Source: Streptomyces scabichelini
GTDB lineage: Bacteria; Actinomycetota; Actinomycetes; Streptomycetales; Streptomycetaceae
Assembly (NCBI RefSeq): GCF_011045015.1
Contig: NZ_JAAKZY010000034.1
Location: 1-62,197 of the forward strand
DNA: 62,197 nt
Reading direction: 5' to 3'
Both the position numbers and the translations under genes were made by a program. This document shows, one piece after another, positions 24,462-33,083 of the stretch (within the stretch, counting starts at the first letter, position 1; each line of letters begins with the position of its first letter). The notes beneath the pieces were generated by a model. The model searched no databases and was not told where the DNA came from. It saw only the letters and a list, made by a program, of their open reading frames with translations.

Positions 24462-25895
24462 ATGGGTAGGACACTCGCGGAGAAGGTCTGGGACGACCAT
24501 GTCGTCCGGCGCGCTGAGGGCGAGCCCGACCTTCTCTTCATCGATCTGCACCTGCTGCACGAGGTGACCAGCCCGCAGGCCTTCGACGGCCTTCGCCAGG
24601 CGGGGCGCCCCGTGCGCCGCCTCGACCTCACCATCGCGACCGAGGATCACAACACCCCGACCCTCGACATCGACAAGCCCATCGCCGACCCGGTTTCGCG
24701 CGCCCAGCTGGAGACGCTGCGCAAGAACTGCGCCGACTTCGGTGTACGCCTGCACCCGCTCGGCGACGTCGAGCAGGGCGTCGTCCACGTCGTCGGACCG
24801 CAGCTGGGTCTGACGCAGCCCGGCATGACCGTGGTCTGCGGCGACTCACACACCTCCACGCACGGCGCCTTCGGCGCGCTGGCGTTCGGCATCGGCACCT
24901 CCCAGGTCGAGCATGTGCTGGCCACCCAGACGCTGCCGCTGGCCCGCCCGAAGACCATGGCCATCACGGTCGACGGTGAACTGCCCGAGGACGTCACGGC
25001 CAAGGACCTGATCCTGGCGATCATCGCCAAGATCGGTACGGGTGGCGGCCAGGGCTACATCCTGGAGTACCGCGGCTCCGCCATCGAGAAGCTCTCGATG
25101 GAGGCCCGGATGACCATCTGCAACATGTCGATCGAGGCCGGTGCCCGCGCGGGCATGATCGCCCCCGACGAGACCACCTTCGAATACATCAAGGGCCGCG
25201 CCCACGCCCCCGAGGGCGAGGACTGGGACGCCGCCGTCGCGTACTGGAAGACCCTGAAGTCGGACGAGGACGCGGAATTCGACGCCGAGGTCGTCATCGA
25301 CGGCGCCTCCCTCGCGCCGTTCGTCACCTGGGGCACCAACCCCGGTCAGGGCTCGCCGCTTTCGGCGTCCGTCCCCGATCCTGCTTCGTACGAGGACGCT
25401 TCGGAGCGGTATGCCGCCGAAAAGGCCCTGGAATACATGGGGTTGACCGCCGGGCAGCCGCTGCGCGACATCAAGGTCGACACCGTCTTCGTAGGCTCCT
25501 GCACCAACGGCCGTATCGAGGACCTGCGTGCGGCCGCCGCGATCGTCGAGGGCCACAAAGTCGCCGACGGCGTACGGATGCTGGTCGTCCCCGGCTCCGC
25601 GCGCGTGGGACTGCAGGCCGTCGAGGAGGGCCTGGACCTCGTCTTCAAGGAGGCCGGCGCCGAATGGCGGCACGCGGGCTGCTCGATGTGTCTGGGCATG
25701 AACCCCGACCAGCTGGCCCCCGGTGAGCGCTCCGCGTCCACCTCCAACCGCAACTTCGAAGGCAGGCAGGGCAAGGGCGGCCGTACGCACCTGGTCTCGC
25801 CGCAGGTCGCCGCCGCCACCGCCGTGCTCGGCCATCTGGCGTCCCCCGCCGACCTGAACGACCAGTCTGCCGCCCGTACGCCCGCTGGAGTCTGA
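24462..25895 (+). CDS. leuC: 3-isopropylmalate dehydratase large subunit
   Basis: Protein of 477 residues, aconitase superfamily. With LeuD it isomerises 2-isopropylmalate to 3-isopropylmalate in leucine synthesis. The [4Fe-4S] cysteines are visible at 347 (GSCTNGR), 407 and 410 ([10 protein letters not shown]). The substrate region [20 protein letters not shown] and the EDHNTP motif are present. ATG 24462 has GGAGGGAAAGCG upstream. leuD follows after 5 bp, so the subunits are co-expressed, under NdgR by context. Confidence 0.97.
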   Translation: MGRTLAEKVWDDHVVRRAEGEPDLLFIDLHLLHEVTSPQAFDGLRQAGRPVRRLDLTIATEDHNTPTLDIDKPIADPVSRAQLETLRKNCADFGVRLHPLGDVEQGVVHVVGPQLGLTQPGMTVVCGDSHTSTHGAFGALAFGIGTSQVEHVLATQTLPLARPKTMAITVDGELPEDVTAKDLILAIIAKIGTGGGQGYILEYRGSAIEKLSMEARMTICNMSIEAGARAGMIAPDETTFEYIKGRAHAPEGEDWDAAVAYWKTLKSDEDAEFDAEVVIDGASLAPFVTWGTNPGQGSPLSASVPDPASYEDASERYAAEKALEYMGLTAGQPLRDIKVDTVFVGSCTNGRIEDLRAAAAIVEGHKVADGVRMLVVPGSARVGLQAVEEGLDLVFKEAGAEWRHAGCSMCLGMNPDQLAPGERSASTSNRNFEGRQGKGGRTHLVSPQVAAATAVLGHLASPADLNDQSAARTPAGV

Positions 25896-25900
25896 GAACC

Positions 25901-26500
25901 ATGGCCATGGAAGCATTCACCACGCACACGGGACGGGCCGTCCCGCTGCGCCGCAGCAACGTCGACACCGACCAGATCATCCCCGCCCACTGGCTCAAGA
26001 AGGTCACCAGGGACGGCTTCGAGGACGGGCTGTTCGAGGCCTGGCGCAAGGACGCGTCGTTCATCCTCAACCAGCCCGAGCGGCAGGGCGCCACCGTCCT
26101 CGTCGCGGGTCCCGACTTCGGTACGGGCTCCTCGCGCGAGCACGCCGTGTGGGCGCTGCAGAACTACGGCTTCAAGGCGGTCATCTCGTCGCGTTTCGCG
26201 GACATCTTCCGCGGCAACTCGCTGAAGAACGGTCTGCTCACGGTCGTTCTGGAGCAGAAGATCGTGGACGCGCTGTGGGAACTCACGGAGAAAGACCCAC
26301 AGGCTGAGGTAACTGTTGACCTTGAGGCGCGTGAGGTGCGTGCGGAGGGCATCACCGCCTCCTTCGAACTGGACGAGAACGCACGCTGGCGGCTGCTGAA
26401 CGGGCTCGACGACATCAGCATCACGCTGCAGAACGAGCCGGACATCGCCGCGTACGAGTCCAAGCGGCCCGCCTACAAGCCGCGGACCCTCCAAGCCTGA
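25901..26500 (+). CDS. leuD: 3-isopropylmalate dehydratase small subunit
   Basis: Protein of 199 residues, the swivelling domain of isopropylmalate isomerase. Family motifs: [16 protein letters not shown] near residue 18 and [15 protein letters not shown] near residue 70. It forms a heterodimer with LeuC. Two in-frame ATGs (25901 and 25907) compete; GGAG inside the end of leuC favours the first. A hairpin follows 46 bp after the stop. Confidence 0.96.
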   Translation: MAMEAFTTHTGRAVPLRRSNVDTDQIIPAHWLKKVTRDGFEDGLFEAWRKDASFILNQPERQGATVLVAGPDFGTGSSREHAVWALQNYGFKAVISSRFADIFRGNSLKNGLLTVVLEQKIVDALWELTEKDPQAEVTVDLEAREVRAEGITASFELDENARWRLLNGLDDISITLQNEPDIAAYESKRPAYKPRTLQA

Positions 26501-26546
26501 ACGGCCCGCAGACCGCAAGGCTGATTCCAGCCACCTCAACAGGCCT

Positions 26547-26580
26547 CAGTACCCCCAATCGTGGACGGTTGGGGGTACTG
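26547..26580 (+). terminator. Terminator of leuCD
   Basis: Perfect 12-bp arms CAGTACCCCCAA (26547-26558) and TTGGGGGTACTG (26569-26580) around a ten-base loop, followed by CTGTGTCTG. About 190 bp of further spacer downstream shows no gene. Confidence 0.8.
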
Positions 26581-26767
26581 CTGTGTCTGCCTTCGGACGA
26601 GGTCAGAGGGGTTTCGTGATTGGCTTCAACTCCCCTTGTTTCAAGGGGGTTTGTTGGGGTAATCGAGCCTTGGCACAGGCTTGTGCGGAGGTGTGCGGGA
26701 AGCGCCTGCGAGGCAGCAGTTACCCCCTGCGCAGGCGACAACTCGCCCCAGATGGCACAATCTGTGC

Positions 26768-26998
26768 ATGGAACACGACGGCCAACTCGAGCTCTATACG
26801 GCAGTCGCGTCCCAACTCAAGGAAGCGCACGCAAGGGTGCGCGCACTGCAAGTCCCGGAGGGCGTACGGATGGCGCTGACCCGGAAGCTGCTGGTCATTA
26901 CGGCCGTGGCCAAGCACGATCTCGCCGATGCGACTAGGCGTCTGGAGCGGTTCACCGCGGACCTCGACGAGGGGCGATTCCCCGAAGAGGGCCTCTGA
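26768..26998 (+). CDS. Small conserved-type helical protein, function unknown
   Basis: Protein of 76 residues, predicted mostly helical and charged (MEHDGQLELYTAVASQLKEA, then MALTRKLLVITAVAKHDLAD), with no membrane segment or cysteine. I do not recognise a named domain. ATG 26768 lacks a ribosome site; CACAAT lies nearby at 26756-26761, so a leaderless message is possible. It lies between leuCD and hupS, a position where I recall a small hypothetical gene in other streptomycetes. Codon bias supports coding. Confidence 0.7.
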   Translation: MEHDGQLELYTAVASQLKEAHARVRALQVPEGVRMALTRKLLVITAVAKHDLADATRRLERFTADLDEGRFPEEGL

Positions 26999-27056
26999 GG
27001 AACTCCGCGACAGTCCGAGTTCGTTGCGGCACTAGGGTGATTAGCCCGTTTCGTGT

Positions 27057-27085
27057 TTGATTTGCGGTATATATCTGCCTAACGT
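27057..27085 (+). promoter_or_regulatory. Probable hupS promoter
   Basis: TTGATT (27057-27062), a 17-bp spacer and TAACGT (27080-27085) form a good vegetative-type promoter. They are embedded in an unusually AT-rich stretch (GGTATATATCTG), 52 bp before the hupS start. Confidence 0.6.
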
Positions 27086-27136
27086 GCGAAAAGGCTTGAA
27101 CACTTTCGTTCTGGCAATGTCTCCGAAGGGGAAGAC

Positions 27137-27748
27137 GTGAACAAGGCGCAGCTCGTAGAAGCGATTGCGGACAAGGTTGGCGGGCGTCAGCAGGCCGCCG
27201 ACGCGGTCGATGCCGTACTGGACGCCGTGGTCCGTGCGGTTGTCGCAGGGGAACGGGTCTCTGTCACCGGTTTCGGTTCCTTCGAGAAGGTTGATCGTCC
27301 GGCCCGTTACGCCCGTAACCCCCAGACCGGGGAGCGTGTTCGGGTCAAGAAGACCTCCGTGCCGCGGTTCCGCGCGGGCCAGGGTTTCAAGGACCTGGTG
27401 AGCGGCTCGAAGAAGCTCCCGAAGCACGATGTCGCGGTCAAGAAGGCGCCCAAGGGCAGCCTGACCGGCGGCGCCGCCGCCACGGTCAAGAAGGCCGCGG
27501 CCAAGAGGGCCACGGCCAAGAAGGCGGCGACGCCCGCCAAGAAGACCGCGGCCAAGAAGACCACCGCCAAGAAGACGGCGGCGAAGCAGGCCCCGGCCAA
27601 GAAGACGACCGCCAAGAAGACCTCGGCGGCCGGCAAGAAGACCGCGGCCAAGAAGACCACCGCCCAGAAGGGGGCCGCCAAGAAGGCGCCCGCGAAGAAG
27701 TCGACAGGGCGCAAGACCACCGCCAAGAAGACCACCGCCCGCCGGTAG
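27137..27748 (+). CDS. hupS: HU-family nucleoid protein with lysine-rich tail (HupS)
   Basis: Protein of 203 residues. Residues 1-92 are a complete HU domain ([36 protein letters not shown]). The remaining 110 residues are a histone-H1-like tail of Lys-Lys-Thr/Ala repeats ([19 protein letters not shown] and similar). This two-part form is the actinomycete HupS type known to compact DNA in Streptomyces spores, unlike the short vegetative HupA. Start GTG 27137, with GAAGGGGAAGAC upstream. The repeat-rich tail DNA is itself a chain of imperfect AAGAAGAC-type repeats and so prone to length change. Confidence 0.95.
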   Translation: MNKAQLVEAIADKVGGRQQAADAVDAVLDAVVRAVVAGERVSVTGFGSFEKVDRPARYARNPQTGERVRVKKTSVPRFRAGQGFKDLVSGSKKLPKHDVAVKKAPKGSLTGGAAATVKKAAAKRATAKKAATPAKKTAAKKTTAKKTAAKQAPAKKTTAKKTSAAGKKTAAKKTTAQKGAAKKAPAKKSTGRKTTAKKTTARR

Positions 27749-27773
27749 AGAGGGCGCTGGGACACTCACGCGC

Positions 27774-27808
27774 CGGGCCGGGCTCCTCAGCGGAGAGAGC
27801 CCGGCCCG
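27774..27808. terminator. Terminator between hupS and the OB-like gene
   Basis: Arms CGGGCCGGGCTC (27774-27785) and GAGCCCGGCCCG (27797-27808), with further outer pairing. It lies between convergent genes and is probably bidirectional. Confidence 0.8.
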
Positions 27809-27853
27809 CGGCGTGTCCGGAACTACTGGGCCACAGGCCTTCAGACGGTCCGC

Positions 27854-28057
27854 TCAGAGGGTCTGCAGCGTCACCAGGGTGATACGGCGCGCTTCGCCCT
27901 CGCCCTCCGTCTCGATCCGCACCCGCTGCCCAGGGCGCAGCAGCCTGAGCCCGCCCGCGTCGAACGCCGGGCCGTCGAAGGGCACCGGAGTGCCGTCGTC
28001 GAGCAGCACCTGCCCGCTATGGGTCTCGGGGTCGTACGTGTACGCGGTCGCCTGCAT
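27854..28057 (-). CDS. Small cold-shock/OB-like protein, function unknown
   Basis: About 67 residues if started at ATG 28057 (87 from GTG 28117). The sequence ATAYTYDPETHSGQVLLDDG and LRPGQRVRIETEG resembles a cold-shock-type OB fold (a beta strand, a Gly turn with an acidic pair, and the strand RVRIE). It lacks the clear RNP1/RNP2 aromatic motifs of CspA, so nucleic-acid binding is uncertain. TACGCT lies 7 bp before ATG 28057, which suggests a leaderless message and decides the shorter start. I recall such a gene beside cofC in streptomycetes. Confidence 0.65.
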   Translation of the reverse strand: MQATAYTYDPETHSGQVLLDDGTPVPFDGPAFDAGGLRLLRPGQRVRIETEGEGEARRITLVTLQTL

Positions 28058-28133
28058 GAGGGCCAGCGTAGGCGCTCCGCTTGGAGCTGGGTGCGTGAGG
28101 TGCAGGTCGGTGGACACGGTGCGGGTCCGCGTG

Positions 28134-28171
28134 GGCTGGTCGCGCAGTTCCCCGCGCCCCTGATGGGGCGC
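28134..28171 (-). repeat. Dispersed Streptomyces repeat, copy A
   Basis: Read on the minus strand this is GCGCCCCATCAGGGGCGC followed by GGGGAACTGCGCGACCAGCC, the same element found at 37347-37384 and 48992-49026. A degenerate tandem echo follows at about 28192-28227 and runs into the cofC 3' end. It contains a GCGCCCC/GGGGCGC hairpin. Confidence 0.7.
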
Positions 28172-28218
28172 TCATGCGGCCGCAGGTTGTCACAGTCCCG
28201 CGCCCTCTGACGGGGCGC

Positions 28219-28851
28219 TCATGCGGCCCTCAGGCGTTCTACCGCCGCTGCCGTGTGTGAACCCACACCGAGTGCGAGTGCCGCTCGTAGGTCGTCGCCG
28301 GTGTCCACGTCCTGGCGTACGGAATCCACCGCGGGCAGGACGAGTTCCGCGGCTCCCGAGGCGCGGTGGCGGGCGCGGGAATCCGGGCCGAACGCCGGGA
28401 GCAATTCACGGTCCGCTGCCGCGGTCAGCAGAGTCGTGCCCGTTCCGGCGGCATCCGGGAGAAAAGCGCGGGGGAATTCGGCGGCCGCGTCGAGGACGCG
28501 GGCCAATTCCAGGGAGCGCAGTGCGGGGAGATCGGCATTCAGGGCCGCCAAAGGACTTTCGGGGCTTCTGGTGCGTACGAACGACGCCGCGTGTGTCAGG
28601 GCGGTGTTCAGGCCGCCCGCCGGCTCGTCCGGGACGATCCGGGCGCCCAGCGCGGCCAACTCGCGGCCGGCCAGCACGTCGTCCGTGACGACTGCCACAT
28701 CGCGCACCGCGGCGCAGGCGAGAGCGGCCGCCACGGTGTCCTGCGCGAAGGCGAGGGCGAGCCCGGGCCGCAGTCCGTCGGCGGCGGTGTCCGAGAGCCT
28801 GCTCTTCGCCCGCGCCAGGGCTTTCAGGGGTATGACCAAGGTCCACTGCAC
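28219..28851 (-). CDS. cofC: 2-phospho-L-lactate (or phosphoenolpyruvate) guanylyltransferase, coenzyme F420 synthesis
   Basis: Protein of 210 residues, nucleotidyltransferase of the CofC/FbiD family. The N-terminus QWTLVIPLKALARAKSRLS is the signature. DLPAL in ALNADLPAL supplies metal-binding Asp, and a DVDTGDDL motif lies near the end. It makes the guanylated three-carbon precursor of F420, a cofactor used by some luciferase-like oxidoreductases. I start at GTG 28851, which gives the family N-terminus; an upstream GTG at 28896 would add an unrelated 15-residue extension. The 3' end runs into a degenerate repeat. Confidence 0.88.
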   Translation of the reverse strand: MQWTLVIPLKALARAKSRLSDTAADGLRPGLALAFAQDTVAAALACAAVRDVAVVTDDVLAGRELAALGARIVPDEPAGGLNTALTHAASFVRTRSPESPLAALNADLPALRSLELARVLDAAAEFPRAFLPDAAGTGTTLLTAAADRELLPAFGPDSRARHRASGAAELVLPAVDSVRQDVDTGDDLRAALALGVGSHTAAAVERLRAA

Positions 28852-28995
28852 CGGTGTTCCGTCCCTCTCTCGTCGCGCCCATTGTGACCCGAGCACCGGG
28901 GCTGGTCAGTGGCCGGGGCGTACGGTGTTCTCGACAGACCGGCGGCCTGGGGCGACACTTGTGCGGCCCCCCAGGCCCTAGAGGAAGGTGTCCGC

Positions 28996-29766
28996 GTGCC
29001 CCGCCGCAGAATCGGCTTCTGGTACCGCTTCGCAGCGGTCCTCTGCAAACCGCCGCTGGTGGTTCTGGTCAAGCGGGACTGGCGTGGAATGGAGAACATT
29101 CCGGCCGAGGGCGGATTTATTACCGCGGTGAACCACAATTCTCACGTTGATCCTTTCGCGTACGCGCACTATCAGTACAACACCGGACGCGTTCCGCGAT
29201 TCCTGGCAAAGGCCGCTCTTTTCAGGAAAGGATTCGTCGGGGCCGCGATGCGCGGCACGGGACAGATTCCCGTGTACCGCGAGAGCACCGACGCGCTGAG
29301 CGCCTTCCGGGCGGCTATCGACGCCGTGGAGCGCGGGGAGTGCGTCGCCTTCTATCCCGAGGGCACCATTACGCGCGATCCCGGTCAGTGGCCGATGACC
29401 GGCAAGACCGGTGCCGCACGCGTCGCGCTGCAGACCAAGTGCCCGGTGATTCCGGTCGCTCAGTGGGGTGCCAACCTGCTGCTGCCGCCGTACGCCAAGA
29501 AACCCAACATCCTTCCCCGCAAGACACATCACGTGCTCGCGGGCCCGCCGGTGGACCTGTCGCGCTTCTATGACAAGGAGATGACCCCGGACGTCCTCAA
29601 GGAGGCGACCGAGGTCATCATGGCTGCGATCACCGTTCAGCTGGAGGTGATCCGCGGCGAGAAGGCGCCCGAGACGCCGTACGACCCCAAGCAGGTGCGC
29701 ATCGAGCAGCGGCGCAGGGCGCGGGCACACGAAAAGGCAGAACAGGAAGAGGGGCACGGCAAGTGA
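28996..29766 (+). CDS. 1-acyl-glycerol-3-phosphate acyltransferase-family protein (PlsC-like)
   Basis: Protein of 256 residues, PlsC acyltransferase domain. The catalytic HX4D is in NHNSHVD (near residue 46), the G3P-binding motif is YPEGTIT, and VIPVAQWGA is the third block. It likely esterifies lysophosphatidic acid to phosphatidic acid at the membrane. GTG 28996 follows GAGGAAGG. The stop overlaps the start of gpsA (GTGA), tying it to glycerol-3-phosphate supply. The Arg/Lys-rich C-terminus (EQRRRARAHEKAEQEEG) is probably a membrane-surface or disordered tail. Confidence 0.9.
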   Translation: MPRRRIGFWYRFAAVLCKPPLVVLVKRDWRGMENIPAEGGFITAVNHNSHVDPFAYAHYQYNTGRVPRFLAKAALFRKGFVGAAMRGTGQIPVYRESTDALSAFRAAIDAVERGECVAFYPEGTITRDPGQWPMTGKTGAARVALQTKCPVIPVAQWGANLLLPPYAKKPNILPRKTHHVLAGPPVDLSRFYDKEMTPDVLKEATEVIMAAITVQLEVIRGEKAPETPYDPKQVRIEQRRRARAHEKAEQEEGHGK

Positions 29767-30782
29767 CGACATCCGGCAAGCCCGTCAAGGCGGCCGTCTT
29801 CGGGACCGGATCGTGGGGCACGGCCTTCGGCATGGTGCTCGCCGACGCCGGATGCGACGTGACGCTGTGGGGGCGGCGGGCCGAACTCGCCGAAGCGGTC
29901 AACTCCACGCGTACGAACCCCGACTACCTGCCGGGCATCGAACTCCCCGAGAATCTGCGCGCCACCACGGACGCCGCACAGGCGGCGCGCAACGCCGACT
30001 TCACGGTGCTCGCCGTCCCTTCGCAGACGCTGCGCGGAAACCTCGCCGAATGGACTCCGCTGCTCGCTCCCGGCACCGTCCTCGTCTCCCTCATGAAGGG
30101 CATCGAACTCGGCTCCGCGATGCGGATGAGCGAGGTCGTCGGGGACGTCGCCAAGGTCGGCGCGGAGCGCATAGCGGTGGTCACCGGACCCAACCTCGCA
30201 CGGGAGATCGCCGCCCGCATGCCGGCCGCCGCCGTGGTCGCGTGCAGCGACGAGGCGGTGGCCCAGCGCCTCCAGGCCGCCTGCCACACGCCGTACTTCC
30301 GGCCGTACACCAACACCGACGTGGTCGGCTGCGAACTCGGCGGCGCCGTCAAGAACGTGATCGGGCTCGCAGTGGGCATCGCGGACGGCATGGGGCTCGG
30401 CGACAACGCCAAGGGCTCGCTCATCACACGCGGGTTGGCGGAGACGACCCGGCTCGGGCTCGCCATGGGCGCCGACCCGCTGACGTTCTCCGGGCTCGCG
30501 GGCCTGGGCGACCTTGTGGCGACCTGTTCCTCGCCGCTCTCCCGCAACCACACCTTCGGCACCAACCTCGGCAAGGGCATGACCCTTCAGGAGACCATCG
30601 CGGTCACCAAGCAGACCGCCGAGGGCGTCAAGTCCTGTGAGTCCGTGCTGGATCTGGCCCGCCGCCACGGCGTCGACATGCCCATCACGGAGACGGTCGT
30701 CGGAATCGTCCATGAGGGCAAGCCGCCGGTCGTCGCCCTGAAGGAACTGATGGCGCGCAGCGCGAAGCCGGAACGGCGCTGA
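29763..30782 (+). CDS. gpsA: NAD(P)-dependent glycerol-3-phosphate dehydrogenase
   Basis: Protein of 339 residues, reducing dihydroxyacetone phosphate to sn-glycerol-3-phosphate for phospholipids. The Rossmann motif GTGSWGTAF is near residue 14, and the catalytic-lysine region ELGGAVKNVIGLAVG and the AGLGDLVATCSSPLSRN loop are present. GTG 29763 overlaps the upstream acyltransferase by 4 bp, giving a two-gene phosphatidic acid module. No terminator is visible before ddlA, which has its own promoter. Confidence 0.96.
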   Translation: MTTSGKPVKAAVFGTGSWGTAFGMVLADAGCDVTLWGRRAELAEAVNSTRTNPDYLPGIELPENLRATTDAAQAARNADFTVLAVPSQTLRGNLAEWTPLLAPGTVLVSLMKGIELGSAMRMSEVVGDVAKVGAERIAVVTGPNLAREIAARMPAAAVVACSDEAVAQRLQAACHTPYFRPYTNTDVVGCELGGAVKNVIGLAVGIADGMGLGDNAKGSLITRGLAETTRLGLAMGADPLTFSGLAGLGDLVATCSSPLSRNHTFGTNLGKGMTLQETIAVTKQTAEGVKSCESVLDLARRHGVDMPITETVVGIVHEGKPPVVALKELMARSAKPERR

Positions 30783-30814
30783 GAACGGCGCTGACCCTCA
30801 ACGCTGCGCGACCG

Positions 30815-30858
30815 CTCGTACGACGCTGAGCAACGGCTCGTACGACACCGGACAACGG
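30815..30858 (+). repeat. Tandem 22-bp direct repeat upstream of ddlA
   Basis: Two adjacent units (30815-30836 and 30837-30858) share 18 of 22 bases, beginning CTCGTACGAC and ending CAACGG. They lie just upstream of the ddlA -35 box. Confidence 0.75.
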
Positions 30859-30871
30859 CCGCCGTGGGGCG

Positions 30872-30901
30872 CTGACTCACCGCCGTACCAACGGGTACTC
30901 T
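30872..30901 (+). promoter_or_regulatory. Probable ddlA promoter
   Basis: CTGACT (30872-30877), an 18-bp spacer, then TACTCT (30896-30901), nine bases before ATG 30911. No ribosome site is visible, so the message is leaderless or almost so. Confidence 0.6.
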
Positions 30902-30910
30902 CAACGCGAT

Positions 30911-32068
30911 ATGAGCACCGAGAACCTCCCCCAGAGCCCTGGGCAGACGCCTCGTAAACCGCGTGTAGCCGTCGTGTTCGGCGGCCGCAGTTCCGAACAC
31001 GGGATCTCCATCGTTACCGCCGGCGCCGTCCTGCGCGCCATCGACCGGACGCAGTACGACGTCCTGCCGATCGGCATCACTCAGGACGGCCGCTGGGCGC
31101 TCACGGCGGACGAGCCGGAACGGATGGCCATCGTCGACCGGCGCCAGCCGAGCGTGGAGCAGCTCGCCGAGTCCGGCGAGGGCGGGGTGATCCTCCCCGT
31201 CGACCCGTCCAACCGCGAAGTCGTCTACAGCGAGCCCGGTTCGGTCCCCAAGGCGCTCGGTGAGGTGGACGTAGTCTTCCCGGTGCTGCACGGCCCGTAC
31301 GGCGAGGACGGCACCCTCCAGGGTCTCCTGGAGCTGTCCGGTGTCCCGTACGTCGGCTCGGGCGTGCTCGCCTCGGCCGTCGGCCAGGACAAGGAGTACA
31401 TGAAGCGGGTGTTCACCTCCTTCGGGCTGCCCGTCGGCCCGTACATGGTGATCCGTCCGCGTGAGTGGGAGCTCGACGAGACGGGTGCCCGGCGGCGCAT
31501 CGTCGACTTCGCGGGCGAGCACGGCTGGCCGCTTTTCGTGAAGCCCGCGCGCGCGGGTTCGTCGATCGGCATCACCAAGGTCGACGACCTGGGCGGCCTC
31601 GACGAGGCGATCGCGGCGGCCCAGCACCACGACCCGAAGATCATCGTGGAGGCGCTGCTGCGCGGCCGCGAGATCGAGTGCGGGGTCCTGGAGTTCGAGG
31701 ACGGACCGTGTGCCTCGGTGCCGGCCGAGATCCCGCCGGCGCAGTCCCACGACTTCTACGACTTCGAGGCGAAGTACATCGACGCCGCCCCCGGGATCGT
31801 GCCCGCACCGCTCACCGACGAGCAGACCGCCGAGGTGCAGCGGCTGGCCGTCGCGGCCTTCGACGCGGCGTCGTGCGAGGGTCTCGTACGAGCGGACTTC
31901 TTCCTCACCGAGGACGGCGAGTTCGTGATCAACGAGATCAACACGATGCCGGGCTTCACACCGATCTCCATGTACCCGCGCATGTGGCAGGAGAGCGGCG
32001 TCAGCTACCCGGAACTGGTGGACCGCTTGGTGCAGGCGGCGCTGCGGCGTTCCACGGGGCTCCGCTGA
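30911..32068 (+). CDS. ddlA: D-alanine--D-alanine ligase
   Basis: Protein of 385 residues, ATP-grasp ligase joining two D-Ala for peptidoglycan precursors. N-terminal motif VVFGGRSSEHGISIVTAG; central GPYGEDGTLQG; ATP-binding KPARAGSSIGITKV; metal-binding VINEINTMPGFT near residue 340. Phe/Tyr-type D-Ala specificity is expected since no vancomycin-resistance genes (vanHX) accompany it. The mRNA appears leaderless. A UUCG hairpin terminator for this gene lies inside the 3' end of the convergent lipoprotein gene. Confidence 0.96.
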   Translation: MSTENLPQSPGQTPRKPRVAVVFGGRSSEHGISIVTAGAVLRAIDRTQYDVLPIGITQDGRWALTADEPERMAIVDRRQPSVEQLAESGEGGVILPVDPSNREVVYSEPGSVPKALGEVDVVFPVLHGPYGEDGTLQGLLELSGVPYVGSGVLASAVGQDKEYMKRVFTSFGLPVGPYMVIRPREWELDETGARRRIVDFAGEHGWPLFVKPARAGSSIGITKVDDLGGLDEAIAAAQHHDPKIIVEALLRGREIECGVLEFEDGPCASVPAEIPPAQSHDFYDFEAKYIDAAPGIVPAPLTDEQTAEVQRLAVAAFDAASCEGLVRADFFLTEDGEFVINEINTMPGFTPISMYPRMWQESGVSYPELVDRLVQAALRRSTGLR

Positions 32069-32101
32069 CCCTTCGCGGGCGCGTCCCTTCGTAGAGTGCG
32101 G

Positions 32102-32602
32102 CTAGTCGGCGATCCCTTCGGGGATCGCCTTCTTGATGGCCGCGGCCAGGTCGATGAGGACGACGGACGTGTCCTGCCCTTTGCGTACGGTCACCTCGAC
32201 GTACGCGACGCGCGATGCGCTGGTGAAGCGGTACGCCCCGTCGTTCCCCTCCTCCATCAGCCAGTCGACGCCGTTCACACCGCCGGCGACCGCGTCGGGG
32301 TCACGGCCCTCGGCGACCTTCGGGTCGGTCATCTTCGGCGGCCGTTCGACGCCGCAGCGCAGTATGATCGCCGGGCTTCCCCAGCCCGCGGTCAGCGTGG
32401 ACCGGGGCTCGGGATCCTCCCGGTCGAGGCCGTCCACCTTCGGCGGCAGCCGTTCGTCCAGGTTCTGGCACAGCTTGGTGACCTTCGCGTCCGGGCTGGG
32501 AACCACGGCCGAGGCGCTGTCGTCTGCTGAGGAGCAGCCTGTGGCGGAGATCAGCAGGATGAGGGCGGGAAGACCGAACAGCCGGGGACGCAAGAAGCTC
32601 AC
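32102..32602 (-). CDS. DUF3515-family lipoprotein
   Basis: Protein of about 166 residues with a lipoprotein signal: hydrophobic LFGLPALILLISATG followed by Cys (lipobox near residue 23). The mature part has two further Cys (KLCQNLDERLP and IILRCGVERP) likely to pair, and ends VVLIDLAAAIKKAIPEGIAD. It matches the actinobacterial DUF3515 family of unknown function, exported and anchored to the membrane. GTG 32602 (or TTG 32608) is the start; TACCCT sits six bases upstream of the GTG, suggesting a leaderless message. Its conserved position between ddlA and thiL suggests an envelope role, by inference only. Confidence 0.85.
   Translation of the reverse strand: MSFLRPRLFGLPALILLISATGCSSADDSASAVVPSPDAKVTKLCQNLDERLPPKVDGLDREDPEPRSTLTAGWGSPAIILRCGVERPPKMTDPKVAEGRDPDAVAGGVNGVDWLMEEGNDGAYRFTSASRVAYVEVTVRKGQDTSVVLIDLAAAIKKAIPEGIAD
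32108..32129 (+). terminator. ddlA terminator embedded in the lipoprotein gene
   Basis: Perfect nine-bp arms GGCGATCCC/GGGATCGCC closed by TTCG and followed on the plus strand by TTCTTG, 40 bp after the ddlA stop. It overlaps the last codons of the convergent DUF3515 gene. Confidence 0.75.
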
Positions 32603-32622
32603 CGGCAAAGGGTAGACGGGGG

Positions 32623-32856
32623 CTACAGGTGCACCACCGGGCAGGTCAGGGTACGCGTGATGCCGTCCACTTGCTGGACTTTCGCGACCACCATGCGACC
32701 GAGATCGTCCACGGTGTCGGCTTGGGCCCGCACGATCACGTCGTACGGTCCGGTCACGTCCTCGGCCTGGATCACCCCCGAAATCTTGCTGATCGTCTCA
32801 GCGACGGTCGACGCTTTGCCGACCTCCGTCTGGATCAGGATGTACGCCTGTACCAC
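32623..32856 (-). CDS. Stand-alone Lrp/AsnC ligand-binding (RAM) domain protein
   Basis: Protein of 77 residues, the complete ligand-binding half of an Lrp/AsnC regulator (QAYILIQTEVGKASTVAETI, then GPYDVIVRAQADTVDDLGRM) without the helix-turn-helix. Such single domains form oligomers that bind amino acids and may modulate full-length Lrp proteins. GTG 32856 has GGAGG four bases upstream. It follows the DUF3515 gene orientation with 20 bp between them and is divergent from thiL. Confidence 0.9.
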   Translation of the reverse strand: MVQAYILIQTEVGKASTVAETISKISGVIQAEDVTGPYDVIVRAQADTVDDLGRMVVAKVQQVDGITRTLTCPVVHL

Positions 32857-33083
32857 GGAACCTCCAGGGCGGCCACGAGGATCATGTGGGGAAAAGGAAC
32901 GCCACGGTATCGCGTCGCCGCTCACCGCGGGGAGACCCGGGGGGCCTGCGACTTGCGCGCCGAGGTGCGTGAACGGCACAAGTTGACGGTCGACTCGACC
33001 GTACCCAGGTCAGTGACGGCTCGCGACCGGGCGGCGGCAGGGTTGGATCTGGCAGCGGCAGTAACAGAAGGAGACGTACGACA

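Noticed and set aside
30815..30858. CRISPR-like repeats
   Set aside because: Only two directly adjacent units with no spacers and no cas genes; the same holds for 34864-34905 and 58028-58071.
33050..33083. TPP riboswitch before thiL-thiD
   Set aside because: None of the conserved thi-box segments (CUGAGA, ACCUGA) is visible upstream of thiL.
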